A stretch of DNA of 37,478 bases from Chitinophagaceae bacterium (GCA_027484165.1 JAIXWH010000099.1:1-37478), one strand, 5' to 3'; positions 26,272 through 34,730 are shown, counted from the first letter of the stretch. Notes: a model not told the origin generated them from the letters alone. Made by a program: numbers and translations.

Positions 26272-26835
26272 CTATGCTTTTTTAAAATATTCTGCCTGTT
26301 TTTCAATTATCCCTCTCTTAATTAAAATTTCCTGAAGTAATTTCTTGGCCCTTGCATACTGACTTCTGCTTGTAACCTCTTCAATATCTAATAGTCTTGA
26401 AATTTCATGATGAGAATAACCCTCAATTGCATATAAGTTAAGAACAGTTCTGTATCCAACAGGTAGTAATCTAATACTTTCAATTATGTCTTTTGCCTGT
26501 AAAATGGAAGGGATATAGTCCTGAGCAGAATGTATTTCTGATGCATAAGAAATATCAATTGTATCATTGAATTTCTTATGTTTCTTTATGAAATTAATAC
26601 AAGTGTTTACTATGACTTTTCTAATCCATCCCTCCAAAGATCCTTCATTTTTAAATTGATGTAAAAGTGAAAATACTTTGATGAAACCCTCTTGAAGCAT
26701 ATCCTCAGCATCAGCCTTGCTTAAGGCATAACGATAACAAACGCCAAGCATTTTAGGACTATATTTGTTATATAGAAGCTGTTGCGCATTAGCGTTATTT
26801 ATTTTACTACCAACAAGCATTTGCTCTTCGGTCAT
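26272..26835 (-). CDS. ECF (sigma-70 family) RNA polymerase sigma factor
   Basis: A 187-residue alternative sigma factor. Region 2 covers about 20-86, with YNKYSPKMLGVCYRYALSK, the acidic DAEDMLQEGFIKVF and EGWIRKVIVNTCINF. Region 4 covers about 118-172, with LPVGYRTVLNLYAIEGYSH and a helix-turn-helix HEISRLLDIEEVTSRSQYAR. No region 1 or 3 is present, as expected for ECF. It is the first gene of a four-gene run with the putative membrane-spanning anti-sigma factor. A -7 element in its own upstream region suggests at least partly housekeeping expression. Confidence 0.94.
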   Translation of the reverse strand: MTEEQMLVGSKINNANAQQLLYNKYSPKMLGVCYRYALSKADAEDMLQEGFIKVFSLLHQFKNEGSLEGWIRKVIVNTCINFIKKHKKFNDTIDISYASEIHSAQDYIPSILQAKDIIESIRLLPVGYRTVLNLYAIEGYSHHEISRLLDIEEVTSRSQYARAKKLLQEILIKRGIIEKQAEYFKKA

Positions 26836-26852
26836 ATATAAATATTAAGTAC

Positions 26853-26860
26853 CAAATATA
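26853..26860 (-). promoter_or_regulatory. -7 promoter element upstream of the ECF sigma gene
   Basis: On the minus strand this reads TATATTTG, an exact TAnnTTTG match 17 bp before the sigma-factor ATG. A TTTG lies 14 bp further upstream (26875-26878), a spacing shorter than usual. Confidence 0.4.
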
Positions 26861-26931
26861 CCACTTTTTATCGTCAAATAATGTAAACATTTAGTCAATA
26901 GAAAGTACCCATAATTACAAAATATCAAAAG

Positions 26932-28449
26932 CTAAGAAATTAGAACATTTCCTTTCATTTCTTCTGGAATAGGTAATCCCATAGTTTTTAATAGTGTAGG
27001 TGCAATATCTCCAAGTTTGCCAGATTTTAAATTACCATGCCAATTTTTATCAATAATAAAAAACGGAACAGGGTTTAACGTATGAGCAGTGTTAGGACTT
27101 CCATCTTCATTAATTTCATAATCAGCGTTTCCATGATCTGCAGTTAAGAAAACGGTGTAGTCGTACTCAAGAGCGGAGTTAACTACTTTTTCAACACAGC
27201 TATCTACTGTTTCAACAGCTTTAATCACTGCATTCCAAACGCCGGTATGACCAACCATATCTGCATTAGCAAAGTTCAAACAAATAAAATCAGGATGGTT
27301 TGTAGAAATTTCATTGATAACGGCTTGGGTAACTTCATGTGCACTCATTTCTGGCTGTAAATCATAAGTGGCCACTTTTGGTGAAGGTATCATTATTCTT
27401 TTTTCACCATTAAATGGATTTTCTCTTCCGCCATTAAAAAAGAAACTTACATGAGGATATTTTTCTGTTTCAGCAATACGTAATTGAGTTTTACCATTTG
27501 CTGCTAAGATTTCACCCAAAGTATTTTTTAAATCTTCATTTTGAAATATCACATGTACATTATTGAATTTATGATCATACTGTGTCATTGTTGTATAATG
27601 AAGATTCAATTTTTTCATGTCATGATCAGGCATGTCCATTTGAGTAAGTACTTCTGTTATTTCTCTGCACCTGTCTGTTCTGTAATTGAAAGCAATGACA
27701 GCATCTCCATCATTAATTTTTGTGTTGACTAAATTGCTGTTTATAATCGGTTTTATAAATTCGTCTGTAATGTTATTGTCATAAGATGATTTAATCTCAC
27801 TTAAGATATCATTTGAATGAACACCAGTTCCATTAACCATTCCATCATATGCAATCTTTATTCTTTCCCATCTTTTATCCCTGTCCATTGCATAATAACG
27901 TCCTGTAATGGTGGCAATTTTTCCCGTAGTATTTTCCATAGCTTTCAACAGCTCTTCAATAAATTTTAATCCTGATTTTGGATCAGTATCTCTTCCATCA
28001 GTAAAGGCATGAACAAGCACTTCTTGAAAGTTGTTTTCAGCACAAATAGATAATATTTCTTTCAAATGATTGATGTGAGAATGAACACCACCATCACTTA
28101 CCAAACCCAACAAATGCAGTGTTTTATTATTGTCTTTTGCATATTGAATTGAATTTAACAAGGTATTGTTCTTCGCAAACTTTTTTTCTCTTATTGCTAC
28201 GTTAATTCTTTGTAACTCTTGATAAACTATTCTCCCAGCGCCTATGTTTAAATGCCCCACTTCACTATTACCCATTTGTCCATCGGGTAATCCTACATCC
28301 TCACCGCAAGTAATTAATGTGGTATTGGGATATTTATGATAAAGAGAATTTACAAAGGGTACGTTGGCGTTTTGAATGGCATCACTTCTTTTTTCCTTTC
28401 CTAAACCCCATCCATCCATGATAATTAATATGATTTTCTTTGCTTTCAT
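26932..28449 (-). CDS. gpmI: 2,3-bisphosphoglycerate-independent phosphoglycerate mutase
   Basis: The glycolytic and gluconeogenic interconversion of 3- and 2-phosphoglycerate, using two metal ions and a phosphoserine intermediate. The 505-residue length is standard. The metal ligand D12 in MDGWGLGK and the nucleophile S62 in GQMGNSEVGHLNIGAGR are present. Further family motifs are HAFTDGRDTDP, GRYYAMDRDKRWER and the C-terminal metal site LTADHGNADY. The gene is alone, divergent from nadC, and 96 bp upstream of the sigma-factor start. Confidence 0.97.
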   Translation of the reverse strand: MKAKKIILIIMDGWGLGKEKRSDAIQNANVPFVNSLYHKYPNTTLITCGEDVGLPDGQMGNSEVGHLNIGAGRIVYQELQRINVAIREKKFAKNNTLLNSIQYAKDNNKTLHLLGLVSDGGVHSHINHLKEILSICAENNFQEVLVHAFTDGRDTDPKSGLKFIEELLKAMENTTGKIATITGRYYAMDRDKRWERIKIAYDGMVNGTGVHSNDILSEIKSSYDNNITDEFIKPIINSNLVNTKINDGDAVIAFNYRTDRCREITEVLTQMDMPDHDMKKLNLHYTTMTQYDHKFNNVHVIFQNEDLKNTLGEILAANGKTQLRIAETEKYPHVSFFFNGGRENPFNGEKRIMIPSPKVATYDLQPEMSAHEVTQAVINEISTNHPDFICLNFANADMVGHTGVWNAVIKAVETVDSCVEKVVNSALEYDYTVFLTADHGNADYEINEDGSPNTAHTLNPVPFFIIDKNWHGNLKSGKLGDIAPTLLKTMGLPIPEEMKGNVLIS

Positions 28450-28571
28450 TTTATACTTGTTACTTATGTAATATTTATATTGTAAAACTAATTAAATGCT
28501 GCTAAAATCCCTATAAAAGAAATCTAAGTCATAAAGTAGATGATATTTATCTAAATTTTGTTTTCAATTGT

Positions 28572-28579
28572 TAGATTTG
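28572..28579 (+). promoter_or_regulatory. Possible -7 element very close to the nadC start
   Basis: TAGATTTG matches TAnnTTTG but ends only 5 bp before the nadC ATG, so transcription from it would give a nearly leaderless mRNA. No -33 element is visible. Chance occurrence in AT-rich DNA is possible. Confidence 0.25.
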
Positions 28580-28584
28580 TAAAT

Positions 28585-29436
28585 ATGAATTACGAAACAG
28601 AATTATTACAACTGATTAATAATGCGTTAAATGAAGATATTGGTGACGGAGATCATTCTACATTGTGTTGTATTTCTCCTCAAGCAAAAGGGAAGGCAAT
28701 TCTTAAGATCAAAGAAAACGCTATCATTTCTGGAATTGGAGTTGCAGAAAAAATATTTAAAACCATACAACCTGATTGCGAATTCATAAAAATCAAAAAT
28801 GATGGAGATGCTGTTAATTCGGGGGAGATTGCATTTGAAATTATTGCAAATATTCATACTATTTTGAAATGTGAAAGAGTTGTACTAAATACCATGCAAA
28901 GAATGAGTGGAATAAGTACTTTGACTAAACAATATGTAAATGAGCTAAGAGGATATAGTACACAATTATTAGATACTAGAAAGACCACCCCCAATTTTAG
29001 GTTATTAGAAAAAGAAGCAGTAAGAATTGGAGGAGGAATGAATCATAGATTTGGTTTGTACGACATGATCATGCTTAAAGATAATCATATTGACTATTGT
29101 GGTTCAATTGAAAAAGCAATAACCTTGTGCAATGAGTATATTTCAAATAATAAGTTGAACTTAAAAATCGAAGTCGAAACCAGAAATTTGGAGGATGTAA
29201 AAAGGGTGTTATCTGTAGGAAAAGTACATAGAATTATGCTTGACAATTTTAAACCGGAAGATATCAAAAATGCGTTGGAATTGATTGCGGGAAAATATGA
29301 AACTGAAGCGAGTGGGGGTATTACTATCCAAAATATAAAAGAGTATGCAGCCACAGGAGTAGATTTTGTTTCATGCGGAGCAGTTATACACCAGGCAAAA
29401 AGTATTGATTTGAGTTTAAAAGCAACATTAATCTAA
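28585..29436 (+). CDS. nadC: Nicotinate-nucleotide pyrophosphorylase (quinolinate phosphoribosyltransferase)
   Basis: It converts quinolinate and PRPP to nicotinate mononucleotide in de novo NAD synthesis. ATG 28585 (MNYETELL) is preferred to a TTG at 28558 because it gives the usual length (283 aa). Conserved segments are NEDIGDGDHST, LNTMQRMSGIST, LLDTRKTTPNFR followed by EKEAVRIGGGMNHRFGL, LKDNHI, IEVETRNLEDV and the C-terminal EASGGITIQNI. The Arg, Lys and His residues that bind the phosphates are present in these. It is followed 5 bp later by the SUI1-type gene. nadE, the last step of the same pathway, lies about 2 kb away. Confidence 0.96.
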   Translation: MNYETELLQLINNALNEDIGDGDHSTLCCISPQAKGKAILKIKENAIISGIGVAEKIFKTIQPDCEFIKIKNDGDAVNSGEIAFEIIANIHTILKCERVVLNTMQRMSGISTLTKQYVNELRGYSTQLLDTRKTTPNFRLLEKEAVRIGGGMNHRFGLYDMIMLKDNHIDYCGSIEKAITLCNEYISNNKLNLKIEVETRNLEDVKRVLSVGKVHRIMLDNFKPEDIKNALELIAGKYETEASGGITIQNIKEYAATGVDFVSCGAVIHQAKSIDLSLKATLI

Positions 29437-29441
29437 TCGAA

Positions 29442-29780
29442 ATGAAAAAGAAAATAATTACATCGGGAATAATATATTCAACTGATCCTGATTTTAAACC
29501 AGAATTTGAGGACAGCAGTGAGCAAAACACACTACCACCCAATCAACAAAAACTAAGAATTAAATTAGAAACAAAACACAGAGCAGGAAAAGCAGTGACT
29601 CTGGTTGAAGGATTTGTGGGCACACAAATTGACAGAGACGAATTGTCGAAAAAATTAAAAAATTTTTGTGGAACCGGTGGCTCTTCAAAGGATGGAGAAA
29701 TACTTGTTCAAGGTGATCAAAGAGAAAAGGTTTTTTTATATCTCCAAAAAAATGGGTATATCAACTGCAAAAAAAATTAA
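29442..29780 (+). CDS. SUI1/YciH-family translation initiation factor-like protein
   Basis: A 112-residue protein with a C-terminal SUI1 (eIF1-like) domain, about 38-110. The core is recognisable by LRIKLETKHRAGKAVTLVEG, then LSKKLKNFCGTGGSSKDG and ILVQGDQREKVFLYLQKNGY. The first 37 residues are a variable acidic tail. Bacterial YciH proteins are thought to affect the fidelity of start selection; the physiological role here is unproven. It starts 5 bp after nadC and is probably translated from the same mRNA. Confidence 0.9.
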   Translation: MKKKIITSGIIYSTDPDFKPEFEDSSEQNTLPPNQQKLRIKLETKHRAGKAVTLVEGFVGTQIDRDELSKKLKNFCGTGGSSKDGEILVQGDQREKVFLYLQKNGYINCKKN

Positions 29781-29836
29781 ATTGTTTGTTTAAAATTTGC
29801 ATCGGAAATTATTTTGGGTAACTTTAAGAAAAAAAC

Positions 29837-30223
29837 ATGAACCCTAAAATTTCAAATGGAATAGAAATTAAGGTTGAAACTCATTATCAACCTGATTTTA
29901 GTAATCCTGCAAATAGTGAGTTTATGTTTGCTTACAAAATAACTATTGAAAACAACAATATTTTTACAGTAAAGCTTCTAAGTAGATACTGGAAAATATT
30001 TGATAGTAATGGAACTTACAGAGAAGTTGAAGGTGAAGGGGTAGTTGGTGTTCAGCCAGTAATTATGCCGGGTGAAAAATATCAATACATAAGCGGATGT
30101 AACTTCAAGACAGAGTTTGGTAAAATGTCTGGGAAATATTTGATTGAAAATCTCAATAACAATCATCTTTTTGAAGTAGAAGTGCCCACATTTATCTTTC
30201 AAACACCATTTAAATTAAATTAA
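29837..30223 (+). CDS. apaG: ApaG domain protein
   Basis: A 128-residue single-domain ApaG protein with a fibronectin-like beta-sandwich. Typical segments are ISNGIEIKVETHYQPDFSNP, YKITIENNN, VKLLSRYWKIFDSNG, VEGEGVVGVQPVIMPGE and YQYISGCNFKTEFGKMSG. ApaG has been linked to cobalt resistance and Mg2+ efflux in enterobacteria, but its biochemical function is not settled. It has a 56-bp gap after the SUI1 gene. Its TAA is immediately next to the stop codon of the convergent gldB, with no base between them. Confidence 0.93.
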   Translation: MNPKISNGIEIKVETHYQPDFSNPANSEFMFAYKITIENNNIFTVKLLSRYWKIFDSNGTYREVEGEGVVGVQPVIMPGEKYQYISGCNFKTEFGKMSGKYLIENLNNNHLFEVEVPTFIFQTPFKLN

Positions 30224-31231
30224 TCAAGGCTTGTATTTTGCCTTTTCAAGTATCAAATCTGGATTGGTTTTCATTAAATCAGACAAACTAAGCTTCTCAT
30301 TTTTGTTCATATATTTTTTTACAATCTGCCAACCAACAAAGGATCCGATATTGCCAGGAGATGATTCTCCCAATTCCTGTGTTTTAGGACTTTCACCAAT
30401 ATAATTCTTGATTAAGTTGTAGTTTACAGTTTGTAATAAATTATTCTGAATAAATAGATCCCATACCATAGGTTCATTTTTATAACAATCTTCCAATTGT
30501 TCTTTAGAATAACCAATCAACCAATATTCTTCTTTTTCTGGTAAAAATTTGCTCAGTAGGTATAATCTTTTTCCTTTTTCAATCATTTGATTTGCGAGTG
30601 TTAATTCATCAAATTTTTCTGGAAACATATCCAATATAATGTTGGTCATACAGTTAACTGAAATCGTATTGGGATCGAATCTTCTGGAGATGTAATTCGG
30701 ATAGGTTTCGTTCAGCCATGAGGATTTATAAAAAGAAGCCCCAGCTCCGAGATGGTGCTGTAATCCAATGATAAAAGCATCATTACTTAAAATATCACCA
30801 TATCCATCCAATGGTCCAATATAGGTGATGATTTTTTCAGGAGCTTGTGCTTTTGGAAAATAATATTTCAAATACTGAACGCCTGATTTTATTTCTTTTT
30901 CATATTTAGAAAAATCAGAGAAAATTTGCTTTGCTGTATCAAAAAGAAGTTTATAAGCACTTGTAAATCCTATTACATAATTTTTTGTGGTGTCGATATT
31001 CCATTTAGGATCAGCATTCAAAATGGTATTTAAATAGTTGATTCCAAATTCAGGATAATCAATCAACAATTTTGAGAATTGCCTTTCAAATTGGACTGAA
31101 TCCAGTTTAAATAAATCTTTTTCAAATCTCTTGGTATTCATATTTACATGAATATCAGAGACATCAGGATTTTTTCCATGACATGAACAAAAAAATGAAA
31201 CTATAAACAGGAATCTAAATAATAAACGCAT
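30224..31231 (-). CDS. gldB: Gliding motility lipoprotein GldB
   Basis: A 335-residue lipoprotein with a signal ending in FFCSC (probably lipidated at Cys17). Family resemblance to Flavobacterium GldB is clear in NMNTKRFEKDLFKLD near the N-terminus, IKSGVQYLKYYFPKAQAP and ITYIGPLDGYGD in the middle, and SSPGNIGSFVGWQIVKKYM plus EKAKYKP at the C-terminus. GldB is needed for gliding in F. johnsoniae, but its molecular role is unknown. It is unlinked to gldKLMN, about 8 kb away and on the opposite strand. It is divergent from nadE and abuts apaG at its 3' end. Confidence 0.9.
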   Translation of the reverse strand: MRLLFRFLFIVSFFCSCHGKNPDVSDIHVNMNTKRFEKDLFKLDSVQFERQFSKLLIDYPEFGINYLNTILNADPKWNIDTTKNYVIGFTSAYKLLFDTAKQIFSDFSKYEKEIKSGVQYLKYYFPKAQAPEKIITYIGPLDGYGDILSNDAFIIGLQHHLGAGASFYKSSWLNETYPNYISRRFDPNTISVNCMTNIILDMFPEKFDELTLANQMIEKGKRLYLLSKFLPEKEEYWLIGYSKEQLEDCYKNEPMVWDLFIQNNLLQTVNYNLIKNYIGESPKTQELGESSPGNIGSFVGWQIVKKYMNKNEKLSLSDLMKTNPDLILEKAKYKP

Positions 31232-31275
31232 ATAAATGAATTATCTTTACAACTATATAATTTATCTTTCGAATG

Positions 31276-31283
31276 CAAATGTA
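31276..31283 (-). promoter_or_regulatory. -7 promoter element upstream of gldB
   Basis: On the minus strand this reads TACATTTG, an exact TAnnTTTG match 44 bp before the gldB ATG and identical to the element in front of gldK. No -33 match at normal spacing was found. Confidence 0.4.
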
Positions 31284-31328
31284 AACCAAAGCACCCTACA
31301 AGCGAAAGATTAACATTGTTAATTAAAG

Positions 31329-33011
31329 ATGAAGATATTCTTAGCCCAGCAAAATTATCTAATCGGTGATTTTGAAAATAATACATCAAAAATCCTCGAG
31401 GCAATTGAAGAAGCAAAATTGCACGGAGGAGATTTGATTGTTTTCAGTGAGTTAAGTGTGTGCGGATACCCACCTAGAGATTTTTTGTATTTCAATGACT
31501 TTATTGAAAAATCAATTGATAGTATTAATAAAATAAAAGAAGCAGCTAGGGGTATTGCTGTTTTAGTTGGTGCTCCACAAAAAAACGAATCTGTAAATGG
31601 TAAAAGATTGTATAACTCAGCCTACTTTTTAGCCGATGGCAAAATTAAAGCAGTGATACAAAAAACATGTTTGCCAACTTATGATGTGTTTGATGAAAAC
31701 AGGTATTTCGAACCTGCAAGTCAATGGAACATTATAGAGTACAAAGGCAAAAAGATTGCGGTGACTATTTGTGAAGACATTTGGAATCTGGGCGAAAATC
31801 CTTTGTATAAAATTTGTCCGATGGATCAGTTGATCTCTCAATCACCTGACTTGATGATTAATCTGTCCGCATCTCCTTTTGATTATACTCATGCTGCAGA
31901 TAGGAAAGCGATTTTAAAATCAAATGTTGTAAAATATAATCTTCCTGTTTTTTATTGCAATGCAGTCGGAAGTCAGACAGAGATTGTATTTGATGGTAAT
32001 TCGATGGTATTTGATAAACATGCAAATTTGTGTGGTGCATTGAAATCATTTGAGGAGGAATTTAAAAGTTATGAACTACTTGATGATGGAACAATTAAAG
32101 AAGGGGTATTAGAATTAAGTAAGAATATATCCACTGAACAACTAAATCCTGATCAATTAATCAAAGATTTAAACATTGATACTATCTATAATACCCTTGT
32201 TTTAGGTGTTAGAGATTATTTCAAAAAGATGGGATTCAATAAGGCGATTTTAGGCAGTAGTGGTGGAATTGATAGCGCTGTAACATTGGCTTTGGCTGTA
32301 CAAGCTCTTGGAAAAGAAAATGTGTTGGCTGTATTAATGCCATCAAAGTTTTCCAGTAATCATTCAGTTGATGACGCAGTTGAACTGAGTAAAAATTTAG
32401 ATAATAGACATGAAATCATTTCAATAGAAAATATTAATAACTCATTTTTAAATGAATTGGATTTTTTATTTGAAGGCACAAGTTTTGGTTTGGCAGAAGA
32501 AAATTTGCAAAGCAGAACAAGAGGAAATTTATTGATGTCTATTGCAAATAAGTTTGGATATATTTTATTGAATACTTCTAATAAAAGTGAACTCGCAACA
32601 GGATATGGTACTTTATACGGAGATATGGCAGGCGGGTTGGGAGTTTTAGGAGATTGCTACAAGGTGCAGGTGTATGAATTAGCAAAATACATAAACAGAA
32701 ATACAGAGATTATCCCAAATAATATAATAACCAAGGCTCCTAGTGCGGAGTTAAGACCAGATCAAAAAGACAGCGATAGTTTACCAGATTATGATTTACT
32801 AGACAAAGTTCTTTATCAGTATATTGAACAACAAAAAGGTCCTGATGAAATCAAGCAAATGGGTTTTGATGATGAATTAGTTGATCGCATATTGAAAATG
32901 GTCAATAAAAACGAATACAAGAGAAATCAATTTTGTCCTATCATAAGAATATCACCCAAAGCATTTGGTGTTGGCAGAAGAATGCCTATTGTTGGGAAAT
33001 ATCTTTCTTAA
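31329..33011 (+). CDS. nadE: Glutamine-dependent NAD+ synthetase
   Basis: It amidates nicotinate adenine dinucleotide to NAD+, drawing ammonia from glutamine. The 560-residue protein fuses an N-terminal nitrilase-type glutaminase (about 1-260) to a C-terminal synthetase domain (about 280-560). The glutaminase triad is E41 (VFSELSVCGYPPRDFL), K112 (IQKTCLPTYDVFDE) and C148 (TICEDIWNL). The synthetase P-loop SGGIDS is at 311-316. A C-terminal ATP and NaAD binding region contains TSNKSELATGYGTLYGDMAGG. It is followed 8 bp later by rsgA. Together with nadC it gives two steps of NAD synthesis in this window. Confidence 0.97.
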   Translation: MKIFLAQQNYLIGDFENNTSKILEAIEEAKLHGGDLIVFSELSVCGYPPRDFLYFNDFIEKSIDSINKIKEAARGIAVLVGAPQKNESVNGKRLYNSAYFLADGKIKAVIQKTCLPTYDVFDENRYFEPASQWNIIEYKGKKIAVTICEDIWNLGENPLYKICPMDQLISQSPDLMINLSASPFDYTHAADRKAILKSNVVKYNLPVFYCNAVGSQTEIVFDGNSMVFDKHANLCGALKSFEEEFKSYELLDDGTIKEGVLELSKNISTEQLNPDQLIKDLNIDTIYNTLVLGVRDYFKKMGFNKAILGSSGGIDSAVTLALAVQALGKENVLAVLMPSKFSSNHSVDDAVELSKNLDNRHEIISIENINNSFLNELDFLFEGTSFGLAEENLQSRTRGNLLMSIANKFGYILLNTSNKSELATGYGTLYGDMAGGLGVLGDCYKVQVYELAKYINRNTEIIPNNIITKAPSAELRPDQKDSDSLPDYDLLDKVLYQYIEQQKGPDEIKQMGFDDELVDRILKMVNKNEYKRNQFCPIIRISPKAFGVGRRMPIVGKYLS

Positions 33012-33019
33012 AAAAAAAC

Positions 33020-33943
33020 ATGCAAGCAACAGTATATAAATCAACAGGTAGCTGGTATTTTGTAAAAAATGAAAAAGGAGAGTCTTTTAATGCAAGATTA
33101 AAAGGAAAATTTAAAATTGATAATATCAGTTCTACCAATCCGATTGCAGTTGGCGATAGCGTAACTATTGAAAATGAAACAGACTCTGAAAGCATTGTAA
33201 TAGCCGAAATACATAAACGTAATAATTATATCAACAGGGTATCTCCGCATAATAAGAATCAACAACATATCGTTGCATCCAATCTTGACCAGTCGCTTTT
33301 ATTTGCTACTATTAAAGAACCCAAAACCTCATTAGGATTTATAGACCGTTTTTTAATAACAGCTGAAGCCTATCATGTTCCCGCAATTATTGTTTTTAAT
33401 AAAATTGATTTGTTAAAGCCTAAAGATGAAGAATATCTTAATTATGTAAAAAGTATTTACGAAAAAATTGGATATAAAATAGTAGAAATCAGTTTGGAAA
33501 AAAGAATAGGATTAGAAGAGCTAACTCAATTACTAAAAGATAAAACTACTTTAATAACAGGGCATTCGGGGGTTGGAAAATCCACCTTCATTAATTATCT
33601 GTTTCCAGAATTCAAATTAAAAACACAGGATGTGAGCAACTGGAGTGGAAAAGGAATGCACACTACAACCTTTGCAGAGATGTTTGATCTTTCTTTCGGA
33701 GGAAAAATTATAGATACACCGGGAATAAGAGAGTTAGGTTTGGTAGATATTGAAAAACAAGAATTATCACAGTATTTTCCGGAGATGCGTGCTTTGTTGA
33801 ATGATTGTCAGTTTAATAATTGTATGCACATTAATGAGCCGGATTGTGCAATAAAAAATGCTGTTTCTAATAACAACATTCATTCAGACCGATATTATAG
33901 TTATTTAAACATTCTAGAAAGTATCAATTCCAAGAGTTATTAA
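33020..33943 (+). CDS. rsgA: Ribosome small subunit-dependent GTPase A
   Basis: A circularly permuted GTPase that acts in late 30S subunit maturation. ATG 33020 is chosen (MQATVYKSTGSWYFV, 307 aa). A TTG at 32933 would overlap nadE and add 29 unconserved residues. An OB domain covers about 1-65. The permuted GTPase order is visible: NKID (G4) at 127-130, then GHSGVGKS (G1) at 181-188, then DTPG (G3) at 232-235. The C-terminal zinc site is C263, C268, H270 and C276. It starts 8 bp after nadE and is convergent with a tiny lipoprotein gene 6 bp away. Confidence 0.96.
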   Translation: MQATVYKSTGSWYFVKNEKGESFNARLKGKFKIDNISSTNPIAVGDSVTIENETDSESIVIAEIHKRNNYINRVSPHNKNQQHIVASNLDQSLLFATIKEPKTSLGFIDRFLITAEAYHVPAIIVFNKIDLLKPKDEEYLNYVKSIYEKIGYKIVEISLEKRIGLEELTQLLKDKTTLITGHSGVGKSTFINYLFPEFKLKTQDVSNWSGKGMHTTTFAEMFDLSFGGKIIDTPGIRELGLVDIEKQELSQYFPEMRALLNDCQFNNCMHINEPDCAIKNAVSNNNIHSDRYYSYLNILESINSKSY

Positions 33944-33949
33944 ATATCA

Positions 33950-34141
33950 CTATTTAAAGCTTTTCCTTCCTTTATATTTGGAACGACTGCTTGCTCTTAT
34001 TGCCTTAGGATCTCCTGCCGCTAATTTTTCAGCACCAACAGCTGCGCCACTTGTAGGGCAACCCGATTTAGGAGTTCTTCTAAATAATGAGCAACTGCTT
34101 ATTAATATTAAAATAGAAAGCCCAAAAATTATTTTCTTCAT
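33950..34141 (-). CDS. Small lipoprotein of unknown function
   Basis: A 63-residue protein with a clear lipoprotein signal: KK near the start, a hydrophobic core (about 4-14) and lipobox ISSC with Cys17. Only about 46 mature residues remain. These contain SGCPTSGAAVGAEKLAAGD and a strongly basic tail (RSKYKGRKSFK). It is too small to carry an enzymatic domain and I recognise no family. Being real is supported by the signal, the mature composition and its neat fit between rsgA (6 bp) and the upstream minus-strand gene (67 bp). Confidence 0.72.
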   Translation of the reverse strand: MKKIIFGLSILILISSCSLFRRTPKSGCPTSGAAVGAEKLAAGDPKAIRASSRSKYKGRKSFK

Positions 34142-34208
34142 TTTATTGATTTATTCTTTTTTAAAATTTAGAGATTTAAAGTTAATATTCTTTTTTATAA
34201 AAATGGAG

Positions 34209-34730
34209 TTATTCAATTTCCTTGAACCACGAACTATATTTTACATAGTTGTCTGCAATACGATTTATCTCTCCATGAATTAATTCCTGACTGATGTCTT
34301 TAACTTTTTTTGCAGGAATACCTGCATAGATTGAACCTGGTTCAATTTTAGTATTTTCCAAAACCACTGCACCTGCCGCAACTATTGAATTGCTTCCGAT
34401 TTCTACATTATCCATAACAATAGATCCCATTCCAATTAATACATTTTCATGAATATGACATCCATGAACAATCGCATTATGTCCTATGCTAACATTGTCC
34501 TCAATAATAGTTTTTGTTTTTTGATAGGTACAATGAATCACTGCACCATCTTGCACATTTACTTTATTTCCCATTCTGATGCTATTTACATCTCCGCGAA
34601 TAACAGCATTAAACCAAACACTGCATTGGTCACCCATAACTACATCACCAACAATTGTGGCATTAGGTGCGATAAAACAATTGTTTCCCATTTTAGGATG
34701 AATGTTATTTACAGGATAGATATAAGGCAT
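34209..34730 (-). CDS. Gamma-carbonic-anhydrase-like left-handed beta-helix protein
   Basis: A 173-residue hexapeptide-repeat protein of the gamma carbonic anhydrase/YrdA/PaaY group. The left-handed beta-helix spans about 10-140. Zinc-site residues are present: H66 (GAVIHCT), H84 (SIGHNAIVHG) and H89. The structural R45 and D47 (VIRGDVN) and Q60 (NVQDG) are also there. The acidic loop with the proton-shuttling Glu of the methanoarchaeal Cam enzyme is not seen, so it belongs with the CamH-type relatives, whose activity is uncertain. Its promoter is divergent from the aminotransferase gene. The tiny lipoprotein gene follows 67 bp downstream. Confidence 0.9.
   Translation of the reverse strand: MPYIYPVNNIHPKMGNNCFIAPNATIVGDVVMGDQCSVWFNAVIRGDVNSIRMGNKVNVQDGAVIHCTYQKTKTIIEDNVSIGHNAIVHGCHIHENVLIGMGSIVMDNVEIGSNSIVAAGAVVLENTKIEPGSIYAGIPAKKVKDISQELIHGEINRIADNYVKYSSWFKEIE

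Noticed and set aside
28460-28560. Regulatory RNA between gpmI and nadC
   Set aside because: About 100 bp of AT-rich sequence with no stable stem, conserved motif or terminator that I can see.
32933-33019. Longer rsgA reading frame overlapping the end of nadE
   Set aside because: It needs a TTG start inside nadE and adds 29 residues without family resemblance; ATG 33020 gives the standard N-terminus.
33978-34283. A 101-codon plus-strand frame across the small lipoprotein gene
   Set aside because: It is antisense to the lipoprotein and to the end of the carbonic-anhydrase-like gene and has no recognisable protein features; coding evidence favours the minus strand.
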